NCBI GenBank assembly: GCA_019747875.1
Contig: JAIEQI010000036.1
Coordinates: 1 to 64,000 of the forward strand
DNA length: 64,000 nucleotides
Direction of reading: 5' to 3'
Source: Candidatus Obscuribacterales bacterium
GTDB lineage: Bacteria > Cyanobacteriota > Vampirovibrionia > Obscuribacterales > Obscuribacteraceae
The notes under the pieces were generated by a model that searched no databases, was not told the origin of the DNA, and worked only from the letters and a program-made list of their open reading frames with translations. A program made the translations under genes and the position numbers. Of the stretch, positions 33,569 through 42,185 are shown piece by piece. Each line of letters starts with the position of its first letter. Position 1 is the first letter of the stretch.

Positions 33569-34801
33569 TTGGCGGTTTTCAGGAGAAACGATCAGCTCAC
33601 TTTGTGCCTGACAATAGTTTTTCTTTCGGCGCAGCTGCAACCTGTGCACGCTGCCGTCAATGGTTTGGAAGAAATCGGACATAGCTGGCAAGCAGATATG
33701 CGTGGAGGCACGGAGGTCGCAGTTGGCGACACTGCTCTATCGCAAGTTCGCCAACCGGCAAGTGTTGTGCTCCACTCAAAAGTGCGATTCGATAGCAAGC
33801 TCACGAACATTTTTCCCGTGAACAAATTCAATGGACCGCTTGAAGGCGATGTTTACAGAGTTCCGGATAAACCAAATTTTGCGTTGGCTGTTGTCGGACC
33901 CATAAACAAGAGCAGTGGTTGGGGCTTTTCCGTGTTTAGCAAGACCAGCTGGGATAGCGCCTTTCGTGGAAAATTTTTGCTTCGCAATAAGATCGAAAGC
34001 GCAAGGGGCTCGGTACTGAATTATGCCGCGCAGCTGAATGCTGGTCATCGCTTAACAGAGAAACTTTCTGTCGGTGGTGGCGGTCGCGTTGAATTGATGA
34101 AGACAGGCTCCTCTGCAGTCTTCGGGCCAGCGAAGATGGACCTCGGTGGCGAGTGGTCAGTTGGTGGAGGATTCAACCTTGGCGCGTTGTATCAGGTCAG
34201 GAAAAATACCATTCTAGGATTCGGCTATCGCTCGCCAACATGGTTGGGACCGTCCGGACGAGGCGTTATTGATCTCACAGATGGCAGGCGCTTCCAAGCT
34301 CGCGTGCCGTTAACAAGAAACGTACTTCCTCAACGTGTAATGCTTGGTGTCTCGTGTCGACCAACTGACAAGATTATGCTCGCATGTGAAGGAACCTGGG
34401 TGAACTACCAATATAGTTTGTTTGGAAAAACCAAGGTGCGCTCAGCTTTACCATTGGAGTTTCCGGCTCAAATGAAAGACATTTTGATTGCGGGGGTAGG
34501 GTGCGATTACGAGCTAACAAAGAACTGGGGTATTTCCGGCGGCTATACCTTCAACACAAATCCCGTTGCGCGTTCCGACGTCATGCCCACGTTTGGCTCC
34601 AATACCCAAAACACACTTAGCTGTGGATTGCGCTACAAACGCGATCGTTGGTGGGCAGGAGTTGCATACGATCTTGGATTGCCGAACTGGACACGCAACA
34701 ATGATCCCCGCCACATTCCCAGGCTCGGAGTCGACTACGGACACGCTACCCTCAAGAACATGATGCAGAGTGTTACCTATGGCGTCGGTTGCTTCTTGTA
34801 G
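33569..34801 (+). CDS. FadL/OmpP1-like outer membrane transport protein
   Basis: 410 aa. Signal peptide ends near PVHA. The mature protein begins with an N-terminal plug-like segment (NGLEEIGHSWQADMRGGTEVAVGD) and then alternating beta strands of a 14-stranded-type barrel: GWGFSVFSKT, LGFGYRSPTWLG, RVMLGVSCRPTDKIMLACEGTW, NWGISGGYTF, NTLSCGLRYKRDRWWAGVAYDLG. Family members pass long-chain fatty acids or aromatic hydrocarbons through the outer membrane. Ligand unknown. It is the last chromosomal gene before the transposon's left end. Confidence 0.78.
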   Translation: MAVFRRNDQLTLCLTIVFLSAQLQPVHAAVNGLEEIGHSWQADMRGGTEVAVGDTALSQVRQPASVVLHSKVRFDSKLTNIFPVNKFNGPLEGDVYRVPDKPNFALAVVGPINKSSGWGFSVFSKTSWDSAFRGKFLLRNKIESARGSVLNYAAQLNAGHRLTEKLSVGGGGRVELMKTGSSAVFGPAKMDLGGEWSVGGGFNLGALYQVRKNTILGFGYRSPTWLGPSGRGVIDLTDGRRFQARVPLTRNVLPQRVMLGVSCRPTDKIMLACEGTWVNYQYSLFGKTKVRSALPLEFPAQMKDILIAGVGCDYELTKNWGISGGYTFNTNPVARSDVMPTFGSNTQNTLSCGLRYKRDRWWAGVAYDLGLPNWTRNNDPRHIPRLGVDYGHATLKNMMQSVTYGVGCFL

Positions 34802-34883
34802 GAGGCATTTTCTTGCATTGAATCATTAAGTTCCTGCCGCGCGGAGACCTCATTTTGCGTTTAATCTTTTTTGCTAACTTGCG

Positions 34884-34907
34884 TGTGACTTTCGGAATTA
34901 TTTGGCA
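34884..34907 (+). repeat. Left terminal inverted repeat of the transposon
   Basis: 24 bp, TGTGACTTTCGG...TTTGGCA, followed inward by TTTCTTCGATATTTGTCAC (about 34913-34932), a probable second transposase-binding site. Preceded by CTTGCG, the candidate target duplication. Confidence 0.9.
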
Positions 34908-35038
34908 GCACTATTTCTTCGATATTTGTCACGCTAGAAAATGCCAATGACGAGACTCTTCCGTCCAGTCCAGCGATTTACCATCCTGCATCGCCTGTCA
35001 CTGATGCGTTTCCAGCTGTTACGGTCCACACAACGCTG

Positions 35039-35392
35039 TTATATGCTCGGCAACTGATAATTCCTGCAGCTGTCAAGGTTAACGCCGGTTTTGTCAACCA
35101 ACTCTCTCGCGCACACGAGAATCTGCCGGACGCCCGTATCGCTCAATTGATAAATGTTGTACTTCCCTTGGGCAGTTGATACGACCAAGCCGCATTCCCG
35201 TAGGCAAGATAGGTGATTGGAGACATTGGGCTGAGAAAGCCCAGTTGCCTCAACGATTTCATTGACGGTTTTGGATTCAGTTTCCATGGAGAGCAAGATG
35301 GAAAGCCGTGACCGGTCGCTAAATCCTCGAAACAGCTTTGCTAGGCGTGATTCGATATCTAATCTCTTCGATGTAATAATTTGTTTAGCCAT
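35039..35392 (-). CDS. ArsR/SmtB family metal-responsive repressor
   Basis: 117 aa. Winged HTH of the ArsR family: FRGFSDRSRLSILLSM, TVNEIVEATGLSQPNVSNHLSCLRECGLV, then a wing YNIYQLSD. Cys residues lie near the recognition-helix end (CLREC) and in the C-terminus (ILVCARELV, LDSC), a layout like CmtR-type sensors for Cd/Pb. It is divergent from the small Cys protein at 35454, with a perfect 7-6-7 palindrome between them. It likely represses itself and the downstream efflux genes until metal binds. Confidence 0.85.
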   Translation of the reverse strand: MAKQIITSKRLDIESRLAKLFRGFSDRSRLSILLSMETESKTVNEIVEATGLSQPNVSNHLSCLRECGLVVSTAQGKYNIYQLSDTGVRQILVCARELVDKTGVNLDSCRNYQLPSI

Positions 35393-35403
35393 GCGTCGTA
35401 CTC

Positions 35404-35423
35404 ATATCATTCAACGATGATAT
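35404..35423. promoter_or_regulatory. Candidate ArsR-family operator
   Basis: Perfect inverted repeat ATATCAT-TCAACG-ATGATAT between the divergent repressor gene and the 35454 gene, overlapping the likely promoter (TATTATAGT follows directly). Its size and symmetry suit a winged-HTH dimer. Confidence 0.6.
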
Positions 35424-35453
35424 TATAGTACTGCTATCCATTTTGGGACACAT

Positions 35454-35795
35454 ATGCGAACGATCTGCTTAGCAATTTTAGCTGCAATACTGTTGAATCT
35501 TCCATTTCTTGGAGAAACACGGACCCAGGCGGTCGCAGGTATTCCAGTAATCCAGCAGACTAGCCAGTCGTATTCCGATGCGTGCCCGGATTGCGGCGAG
35601 AATATTTCTGGCTGTATCGTTAAATCTCAGAAGGCAGCATCGACGCACATTGAGTCAGTCGTGATGTGCGCTTTAGTAGCCACCTTCGGAGCCATTGCAT
35701 TTTGTCCGGAGAAACTCAACGTCCTCGGACAGAGACTATGCAGCCCTAGTTACGATAAGCGAACTACAAGAACGCATGTAGTGCTGAGGCTTTGA
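35454..35795 (+). CDS. Small Cys-containing membrane protein, unknown
   Basis: 113 aa. N-terminal hydrophobic leader (ICLAILAAILLNLPFL), a short loop with CPDCGENISGC resembling a metal-binding knuckle, then a second hydrophobic segment VVMCALVATFGAIAFC. It is divergent from the ArsR repressor across a palindromic operator and ahead of the efflux operon, so a role in periplasmic metal binding or sensing is plausible, not shown. The stop codon lies inside a terminator stem. Confidence 0.6.
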   Translation: MRTICLAILAAILLNLPFLGETRTQAVAGIPVIQQTSQSYSDACPDCGENISGCIVKSQKAASTHIESVVMCALVATFGAIAFCPEKLNVLGQRLCSPSYDKRTTRTHVVLRL

Positions 35796-35828
35796 CAATG
35801 CAGAGTTCGTTGTAGTGTCAAAGTTTTT
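35790..35828 (+). terminator. Intrinsic terminator after the small Cys protein gene
   Basis: CTTTGACA (35790-35797) pairs exactly with TGTCAAAG (35816-35823), 18-nt loop, then TTTTT (35824-35828). The left arm overlaps the TGA stop. It would separate this gene from the czcC-type gene, or attenuate read-through into it. Confidence 0.75.
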
Positions 35829-36050
35829 CCAGCAATTCAAATGAATTCTCCAATCAATCCTTGTGTTGGGTTGTTTATAGCCTTTTGATTCAAAGCCTGT
35901 AGCTGTTCAACAAGAAAAACCTTGACCTGCGGGACGTCATGAAGACGGGCGCCGCAACGGAAACCGCACAGTGATGCAGATAAAAACGCAGCTGCCAATC
36001 ATGCAGCTTGCCGAGAACATGCATCGCAACTTCCCAATCTAGCGTTATGA

Positions 36051-37538
36051 ATGAAGGCCAGCGTTATGCGTAAAGGCAAGGCTCAAGAAGTGAAACCCAT
36101 GGTGGTGTTTTTAGCAGTGACCGTCCTGCAGTCCTGCAGTGTGTTCTTTGGTCGGCCGCTCCTGGCAGCAAGTGGACCAATTTTTGAGCAGCCGCAGCAA
36201 GCAACGAGTGGTCCGCCGGAGCTCAGACCGACTGTTCCCGGTTCCTCTCTGCTCCAAGGACCCAACATGCCGACTGAAAGTTCGCCCACAACCTACATAC
36301 TCCAGGCAGAACGAACAGTTCGGTTAACTCTGAAGGACGCATTTGAACAGGCCGAAGAACATAATCCGGAAATTCTCAAGGCGAAGCAAGATGTATCTTT
36401 AGCCGCTGCTACCGTCGTGAGTGCTGGAGCCAGACCCAATCCTCAACTGGCGGTTCAGATGGGATTTGGTCCGGCTTGGACCAAAACAATTGCGGGCAAC
36501 ACACAGCAAGTAGGCATTAACCAGATCGTCGAAACAGGTGGCAAAAGAGCAGCTCGGATCAAACTTTCCAAAGCGCAACAGACAGCATCAAGTCTTCAGT
36601 TGGAGGCGATTCGTTTTGATGTCCGCACCCGCGTTCGCCGGGCCTACGCAGAACTGGCAGCTGCACAAGCCTACACTCAATTGATTGAAAATATGCGCGG
36701 CTTGGCGGAAAAGCTGGTCAATATTGCCACTGAACGATTTAAGGCAGGCGCTGCCGCCGAGGCCGAAATCATTCAAGCTCAGCTTACTGCAAATCAGTAT
36801 GATGCACAGCGCAACTCCGCTCAGGGACGAATCAGGCAAGCACAGATTCAGTTAAGCACGCTTTTGGGCCAACCGGTGGCACCAAATCTGGTGACCGAGG
36901 ACCAAGGGTTATTCCGTTTGCAGACTGCTCAGAGCGAGTTGGTTCCTGCTCCGGATCAATCTATGCCGGATGAGGCAAATCTACTTCATTCGGCTTTATC
37001 CAAGCGACCAGACCTTCTAGTCTCCCAGCAACAAGTGGCTGTCTCTTCCAAGCAGCTTGGGCTTGCGCGCGCACAACGAATCCCAGATTTGATCCTGGGA
37101 TCTGGCTTTGTTTTTACTACGTTTCAAGCGCCCGAGCCACAACAGTACGGCGCCTATCTCAATGTCAATGTAGACCTGCCCATCTTCTATCGAAAACAGG
37201 GCGAAATCATGTTTGCAAAGGTCTCAATCGAACAAGCAAAAACCCAGACGGTCATTGCACAGAATCGACTTATTTCTGAGGTTAAGGCAGCCTACGAAAA
37301 TGTCAGACTGGCAAGAGCCAATATTGCCAAGTACCGAACACAATTGCTGGCCGGTGCAACCGAAACAGTTCACCTGAACGAGCTTGGTTACAAGTACGGG
37401 CGCAATCGGCTATCCGATGTCATATTAGCTCAGCAATCAATGCAGCAAATCAACATCGGCTACTTCGATGCCGTTATAGCTTATCAAAATGCTTGGGCTG
37501 ATCTGGAAAAAGCCGTTGGGCAGCCATTGACTTTCTGA
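36051..37538 (+). CDS. czcC: CzcC/TolC-type outer membrane efflux protein
   Basis: 495 aa. Signal peptide about residues 15-45 after a basic start; an ATG five codons in is an alternative. A Pro/Ser/Gly-rich stretch precedes two repeated outer-membrane-factor modules with long coiled-coil helices (DAFEQAEEHNPEILKAKQDVSLAAATVVSAGA; RARANIAKYRTQLLAGATETVHLNELGYKYGR). Forms the trimeric outer-membrane tunnel of a tripartite metal exporter. The stop is 11 bp before the czcB-type gene. Confidence 0.88.
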   Translation: MKASVMRKGKAQEVKPMVVFLAVTVLQSCSVFFGRPLLAASGPIFEQPQQATSGPPELRPTVPGSSLLQGPNMPTESSPTTYILQAERTVRLTLKDAFEQAEEHNPEILKAKQDVSLAAATVVSAGARPNPQLAVQMGFGPAWTKTIAGNTQQVGINQIVETGGKRAARIKLSKAQQTASSLQLEAIRFDVRTRVRRAYAELAAAQAYTQLIENMRGLAEKLVNIATERFKAGAAAEAEIIQAQLTANQYDAQRNSAQGRIRQAQIQLSTLLGQPVAPNLVTEDQGLFRLQTAQSELVPAPDQSMPDEANLLHSALSKRPDLLVSQQQVAVSSKQLGLARAQRIPDLILGSGFVFTTFQAPEPQQYGAYLNVNVDLPIFYRKQGEIMFAKVSIEQAKTQTVIAQNRLISEVKAAYENVRLARANIAKYRTQLLAGATETVHLNELGYKYGRNRLSDVILAQQSMQQINIGYFDAVIAYQNAWADLEKAVGQPLTF

Positions 37539-37549
37539 AAAGGATCAAT

Positions 37550-38965
37550 ATGAAGACAACTCTCCATCCAACCTGCATGTTAATACTCGGACTGCTGTAC
37601 TTCTATTTTGTAACAGCCGTACCAACATCGGCTGAACAGCCAGAAAATGCTGACAAAGATCCTTTTGTCGCAATTGAGATTGCACCTGATGTTCAAAAGG
37701 CAATCGGTATCAAAGCAGAACCGGTGACGTCCCTAGTTCCGGTAAATCGAAAGACGGCCAACGGACAAATCGAAGCCATTCCAGCCGACACAGCTGCAGT
37801 AAATGCGCCTCTGGCCGGAAGGGTATTGACATTGCTTGCTCAGAAGGGACAGCGAGTCAACAAGAATCAGGCACTAGCGATAATTGACAGTCCCGAAATC
37901 CGACAACTAGCGATCGAGTCTCAACGTCTGGTTGCTCAAAATAAGGCGGCTGAAGCCCAAGCGCAGGCGAAAGTCGATCTGGCTATGCGCAACTACGAGC
38001 GTGAAAAGACACTAGTTACATTGAAGATCTCCTCTCAGAAAGATTATCAAACGGCAGAAGCCGATTTAAAGCAGACCGAAGCAGAGCTGCAAACAGCGAA
38101 AGCTCAAACAAAATTGAGCGGTGCACTTCTGGCGAGTCGATTGGCGCAGCTTGGACAATCCATTAAAGGGACTGCCGAAGGCCGTGTCACCTTGTACGCT
38201 CCAATCTCAGGCATTGTTCTTGATCAATTTGTCACTCCCGGAGAAGCACTCGAACCGGGTAAACCGCTGTTCAAGTTAATTGATATAAGCAATGTTTGGG
38301 CGACAGCCCAAATTTACGAGAAGGACTTGCAGCACGCGCGTGTCGGGCAACAAATTGAAATACGAACACCAGCCTATGAAGGAAGAACTTTTAAAGGCAC
38401 GATTCTCAACATTGATCCAGTAGTCGATCCCGCCACAAGAACACTGGCAATACGGGCAGCCATTACGAATCCTGGGTTGCTTCTCAAACCACAAATGTTT
38501 GTCACTATTGATCTTGTAGAGTCTGGCTGCGGACGATCCTACTTTGTCCCGACAGAATCGGTTGTTTCTATCCAAGGCAGACAATCAGTCTTCATCAAGG
38601 AAGGCGACAAATTCATCCCGACGCCAGTTGAAACAGGTGACACTCAAGATAGCTTGATTGAGATAAAGAGTGGCTTACAGCCAGGTCAGCGTGTTGTCAC
38701 CCAGCGCGCTTATCAGCTCATGGCACAAGGTGCAAAAGGCGCCATCCCCTCCGAAGAAGAAGAAGAAAAGGACGGCAAGGCCAAAAGCGCGAACGCAGTG
38801 CAACCTTACAGTATCTTGTTGCTGACTCTCGGCGGGTTTGTTCTTTTGATTATTGGATTTTTCGCGGGCAAAGGCTTAAAGCGTGCGAGTGTGAAAGACC
38901 CAACCTCTAAAGAATCTCGGGTTCTTTCTAAGCAAAATCCGGGTGCCGAGGCGGAGAATCACTGA
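37550..38965 (+). CDS. czcB: CzcB-type periplasmic membrane fusion protein
   Basis: 471 aa. N-terminal signal/anchor, lipoyl-like half motifs (NAPLAGRVLTLLAQKGQRVNKNQALAIID and GRVTLYAPISGIVLDQFVTPGEAL), a coiled-coil hairpin between them (about 110-195), and a beta-barrel region (LIDISNVWATAQIYEKDL). It joins the RND pump to the outer-membrane channel. Odd: an extra C-terminal TM helix (about 421-442, LLLTLGGFVLLIIGFFAGKG) after an acidic stretch EEEEEKDGK, not usual in CzcB. Overlaps the next start by 1 nt (TGATG). Confidence 0.88.
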   Translation: MKTTLHPTCMLILGLLYFYFVTAVPTSAEQPENADKDPFVAIEIAPDVQKAIGIKAEPVTSLVPVNRKTANGQIEAIPADTAAVNAPLAGRVLTLLAQKGQRVNKNQALAIIDSPEIRQLAIESQRLVAQNKAAEAQAQAKVDLAMRNYEREKTLVTLKISSQKDYQTAEADLKQTEAELQTAKAQTKLSGALLASRLAQLGQSIKGTAEGRVTLYAPISGIVLDQFVTPGEALEPGKPLFKLIDISNVWATAQIYEKDLQHARVGQQIEIRTPAYEGRTFKGTILNIDPVVDPATRTLAIRAAITNPGLLLKPQMFVTIDLVESGCGRSYFVPTESVVSIQGRQSVFIKEGDKFIPTPVETGDTQDSLIEIKSGLQPGQRVVTQRAYQLMAQGAKGAIPSEEEEEKDGKAKSANAVQPYSILLLTLGGFVLLIIGFFAGKGLKRASVKDPTSKESRVLSKQNPGAEAENH

Positions 38966-41900
38966 TGCTCAATCGCTTGATACTTTGGTCAATTACCAAC
39001 CGAATCACTGTAATTGTTGTTTCAGTCATTCTGTTGCTTGTCGGGCTACGAGTTGTCCTTAGCTTGCCGCTGGATGTCTTTCCAAATTTTGCGCCACCGC
39101 AGGTAGTTATACAAACCGAAGCTCCTGGACTGGCTCCCGAGGAAGTTGAATCTCTGGTGACGCTGCCGATGGAAAGCTCTTTAAACGGAACACCGGGCGT
39201 AGTGGACATCCGGTCAAGCTCAGCTATAGGGCTTTCAGTAATTACTGTCATATTCGAAGGACAGACAGACATCTACAGGGCGCGGCAATTAGTCGCTGAA
39301 AAAGTGCAGCAAGTTGCTGCGCGCCTGCCACTGGGTGTCAGTCCACCGCTGCTATCTCCTATCAGCAATCCAGTTGGAGACGTGATCAAGTTTGCTTTCA
39401 CTATTGACCAAAGAGTGCCAATGACACATCGGACGACTCTTCTCGATGTTGCCACCATTGCTAACTGGCAGATACGCAACCGGCTTCTGTCCATTCCTGG
39501 AGTCACCAGAGTCTTGGTGCTTGGCGGGGGCGAGCGACAGTATCAAATACTGGTTCAGCCGGAAAAGCTGAGACAATTCAACGTCACTTTAACCCAGGTT
39601 ACTGAAGCGGCGAAAGGCGCCAACTTGAATGCCCCAGGTGGGTTTCTGCTAACTGCGGATCGAGAACGACTGGTTCGCGGCATTGGGCGCACACACAGTC
39701 TACTCGACTTGGCGAACTCCGTTGTCGTGGCCAGGTTAAACGGCATCCCGGTGCACCTTTCTGACGTTGCCGAAGTCAAGATCGGATCGGGTATTAAGCG
39801 TGGTGATGCATCCTTTGCAGGACAAGATGCAGTCATTGTTACTGTGACTCGCTCTCCATTTGCCGATACACCTACTGTAACCAGTGCAGTTGAATCGGCT
39901 ATGAAAGAAATCCAGACGACTCTGCCCGCAGACGTGCGTGTTACCACCACCTTCCGGCAGGAGGACTTCATTCAAAAGTCTGTCGATAACGTCCTTGAGG
40001 CTCTTAGAGACGGAGCAATCATTGTCACAGTTGTGCTCGTTCTCTTCTTAGGCAATTGGCGGACGGTGGCAATTACCCTAACAGCCTTGCCTCTTTCCAT
40101 AGTCGTTGGTTTGATAGTGCTCAACTGGTTCGGTATCGGACTAAATACTATGACATTAGGGGGGCTGGCGATTGCCTTGGGTGGTGTCATTGACGATGCC
40201 ATCATAGATGCAGAAAACGTCTATCGGCGATTACGCCAAAACAATGCCTTGGGAAAAGATGCCCAACCGCCTTTGAAAGTAGTCTTTGACGCCTCTGTGC
40301 AAATCCGGGGCTCAGTTGTCTTTGCCACAATCATAGTTTGCATTGTGATTGCACCAATTTTCAGTTTGTCAGGCGTTGAAGGACGCATCTTTACGCCTTT
40401 GGGAATGGCATATATTGTCTCGACGCTGGCGTCATTGATTGTAGCTCTGACCGTGACCCCAGCCCTCTGCTATCTGCTGCTTGCTAATCGTCCGCTGCCG
40501 CCTGATGAGACCTGGCTTGTCAGATGGCTGAAGGCGATTTACAAACCCGTATTGTCCTTTGCCATGCGCAGCCCGCAAATAGTCTTGTTTGCCTCTGCTG
40601 GCGCGCTAATCGGTTCCCTTGCACTAATTCCTTCGCTTGGCACCACCTTTCTTCCAGAATTCCAAGAGCGCAGTCTGGTTATCTCGCTCAATCAATTGCC
40701 CGGCGCATCCCTGTCCTCGACAAATGACATTGGCAAGGCAATTGAAGTTGCATTGCTTAAGCACCCTGAAATTGAAACAGCACAATTTCGCGCCGGTAGA
40801 GCACTTGGCGATGATGACGCTGGTGTGGTGACTTTTGGCGAGCTGGACTTGCAAATCTCAAACAAAGCTTCTAGTCGTGAGAAAGTACTCGACATGATAA
40901 GAGACGAGATAGCGCGCTATCCAGGAGTTGTCGCAGTCGTTGGTGGGTTTATCTCTAATCGTATCGATGAAACTCTTTCCGGCACACGTGCTGCGCTAGC
41001 CATCAAGATCTTTGGACCGGACCTGAATGTTCTGCGCACCGAGGCCCAGGAGATTAACGCCGCTATTCGCGAAATTCCCGGTCTGGTTGATCTGCAAATA
41101 GAGCCTCAGCTGCCAGTTCCACAAGTTGCAGTCGCGTTTAACCGAGAGAAAGCCTCTCGCTATGGGCTTACGGTGGGAGGACTTGCTGAAACTGTAGAAA
41201 CTGCTCTAAATGGACGGGTAGCATCTCAAATTCTGGAAAACCAGCGACTGTTCAATCTAGTTGTTTGGCTAACACCTGATGCTCGAAACAGCGTACAGAC
41301 CATTGGAGACCTCCTTGTTGATACACCAAGCGGCACAAAAATACCATTGTCTTCGGTGGCTACGCTGAATGAAAATGAAGGCCCCAATACTATAAATCGC
41401 CAGCACGTATCTCGTCGCATTGTCGTTTCTGCCAACACCTCCGGCCGTGACATTGGATCGGTGGTGGCTGACGTTAAGCGAGCTATTTCGCAAAAGGTCG
41501 TGTTGCCCACAGGCTATTTCATCGAGATGGGCGGGCAATTTGAGGCGCAACAACGAGCAACTCAAGAACTACTGCTGTATAGCACATTGGCGCTGTTTGC
41601 AGTAGCTTTAATGCTTCAACAGGCTGTTCAATCAGTCCGATCAACCATACTTATATTAGCCAATCTTCCTTTGGCTCTAATTGGCGGTTTAATTGCAGTT
41701 TTCCTTGGTGGGGGAGTCCTGTCTGTAGCATCGCTTATCGGTTTCATTACGCTTTTCGGTGTTGCGAATCGCAACGGGATAATACTTGTCACCACGTATA
41801 ACCAGCTTATGGCCACTGGAGTTGAATTTGAGTCGGCTATACGCGATGGTTCCATTGAAAGGCTTTCCCCAGTACTGATGACTGCACTTGTAGCTGCCAT

Positions 41901-42099
41901 GGCTATGTTGCCACTGATGATTGGGACGGGAGCAGGCAAGGAGATACTGCAGCCGCTTGCCGTGGTTGTGTTCGGTGGATTGTTTACCTCAACAGCCTTG
42001 ACGCTTGTTGTAATACCGGCCTTATTCGTTCTCTTTGGCAAACGCCAACAGGTTCAAACGGAAGAAACTGCCTTGCTTCAGCAGATGGCTACGGAGTAG
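38965..42099 (+). CDS. czcA: CzcA-type heavy-metal RND efflux pump
   Basis: 1044 aa, full length for HME-RND pumps: twelve TM helices and two large periplasmic loops. Family motifs: DVFPNFAPPQVVIQTEAPGL, and in TM4 the proton-relay acids in GGVIDDAIIDAENVYRRL. That segment differs from classical CzcA (DFGxxVDGAVVxxEN), so Co/Zn/Cd specificity cannot be assumed; other divalent ions are possible. A C-terminal QTEETALLQQ tail is soluble. Third gene of the efflux operon, 50-90 bp before the P-type ATPase. Confidence 0.9.
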   Translation: MLNRLILWSITNRITVIVVSVILLLVGLRVVLSLPLDVFPNFAPPQVVIQTEAPGLAPEEVESLVTLPMESSLNGTPGVVDIRSSSAIGLSVITVIFEGQTDIYRARQLVAEKVQQVAARLPLGVSPPLLSPISNPVGDVIKFAFTIDQRVPMTHRTTLLDVATIANWQIRNRLLSIPGVTRVLVLGGGERQYQILVQPEKLRQFNVTLTQVTEAAKGANLNAPGGFLLTADRERLVRGIGRTHSLLDLANSVVVARLNGIPVHLSDVAEVKIGSGIKRGDASFAGQDAVIVTVTRSPFADTPTVTSAVESAMKEIQTTLPADVRVTTTFRQEDFIQKSVDNVLEALRDGAIIVTVVLVLFLGNWRTVAITLTALPLSIVVGLIVLNWFGIGLNTMTLGGLAIALGGVIDDAIIDAENVYRRLRQNNALGKDAQPPLKVVFDASVQIRGSVVFATIIVCIVIAPIFSLSGVEGRIFTPLGMAYIVSTLASLIVALTVTPALCYLLLANRPLPPDETWLVRWLKAIYKPVLSFAMRSPQIVLFASAGALIGSLALIPSLGTTFLPEFQERSLVISLNQLPGASLSSTNDIGKAIEVALLKHPEIETAQFRAGRALGDDDAGVVTFGELDLQISNKASSREKVLDMIRDEIARYPGVVAVVGGFISNRIDETLSGTRAALAIKIFGPDLNVLRTEAQEINAAIREIPGLVDLQIEPQLPVPQVAVAFNREKASRYGLTVGGLAETVETALNGRVASQILENQRLFNLVVWLTPDARNSVQTIGDLLVDTPSGTKIPLSSVATLNENEGPNTINRQHVSRRIVVSANTSGRDIGSVVADVKRAISQKVVLPTGYFIEMGGQFEAQQRATQELLLYSTLALFAVALMLQQAVQSVRSTILILANLPLALIGGLIAVFLGGGVLSVASLIGFITLFGVANRNGIILVTTYNQLMATGVEFESAIRDGSIERLSPVLMTALVAAMAMLPLMIGTGAGKEILQPLAVVVFGGLFTSTALTLVVIPALFVLFGKRQQVQTEETALLQQMATE

Positions 42100-42185
42100 A
42101 TGTATGCAGCAACTCAAAATTACATCGAGATCTGAGGAAGTTAAATCAGGTGGGACAAATTCTGACAGTGGAGGGCTCAAACAAG

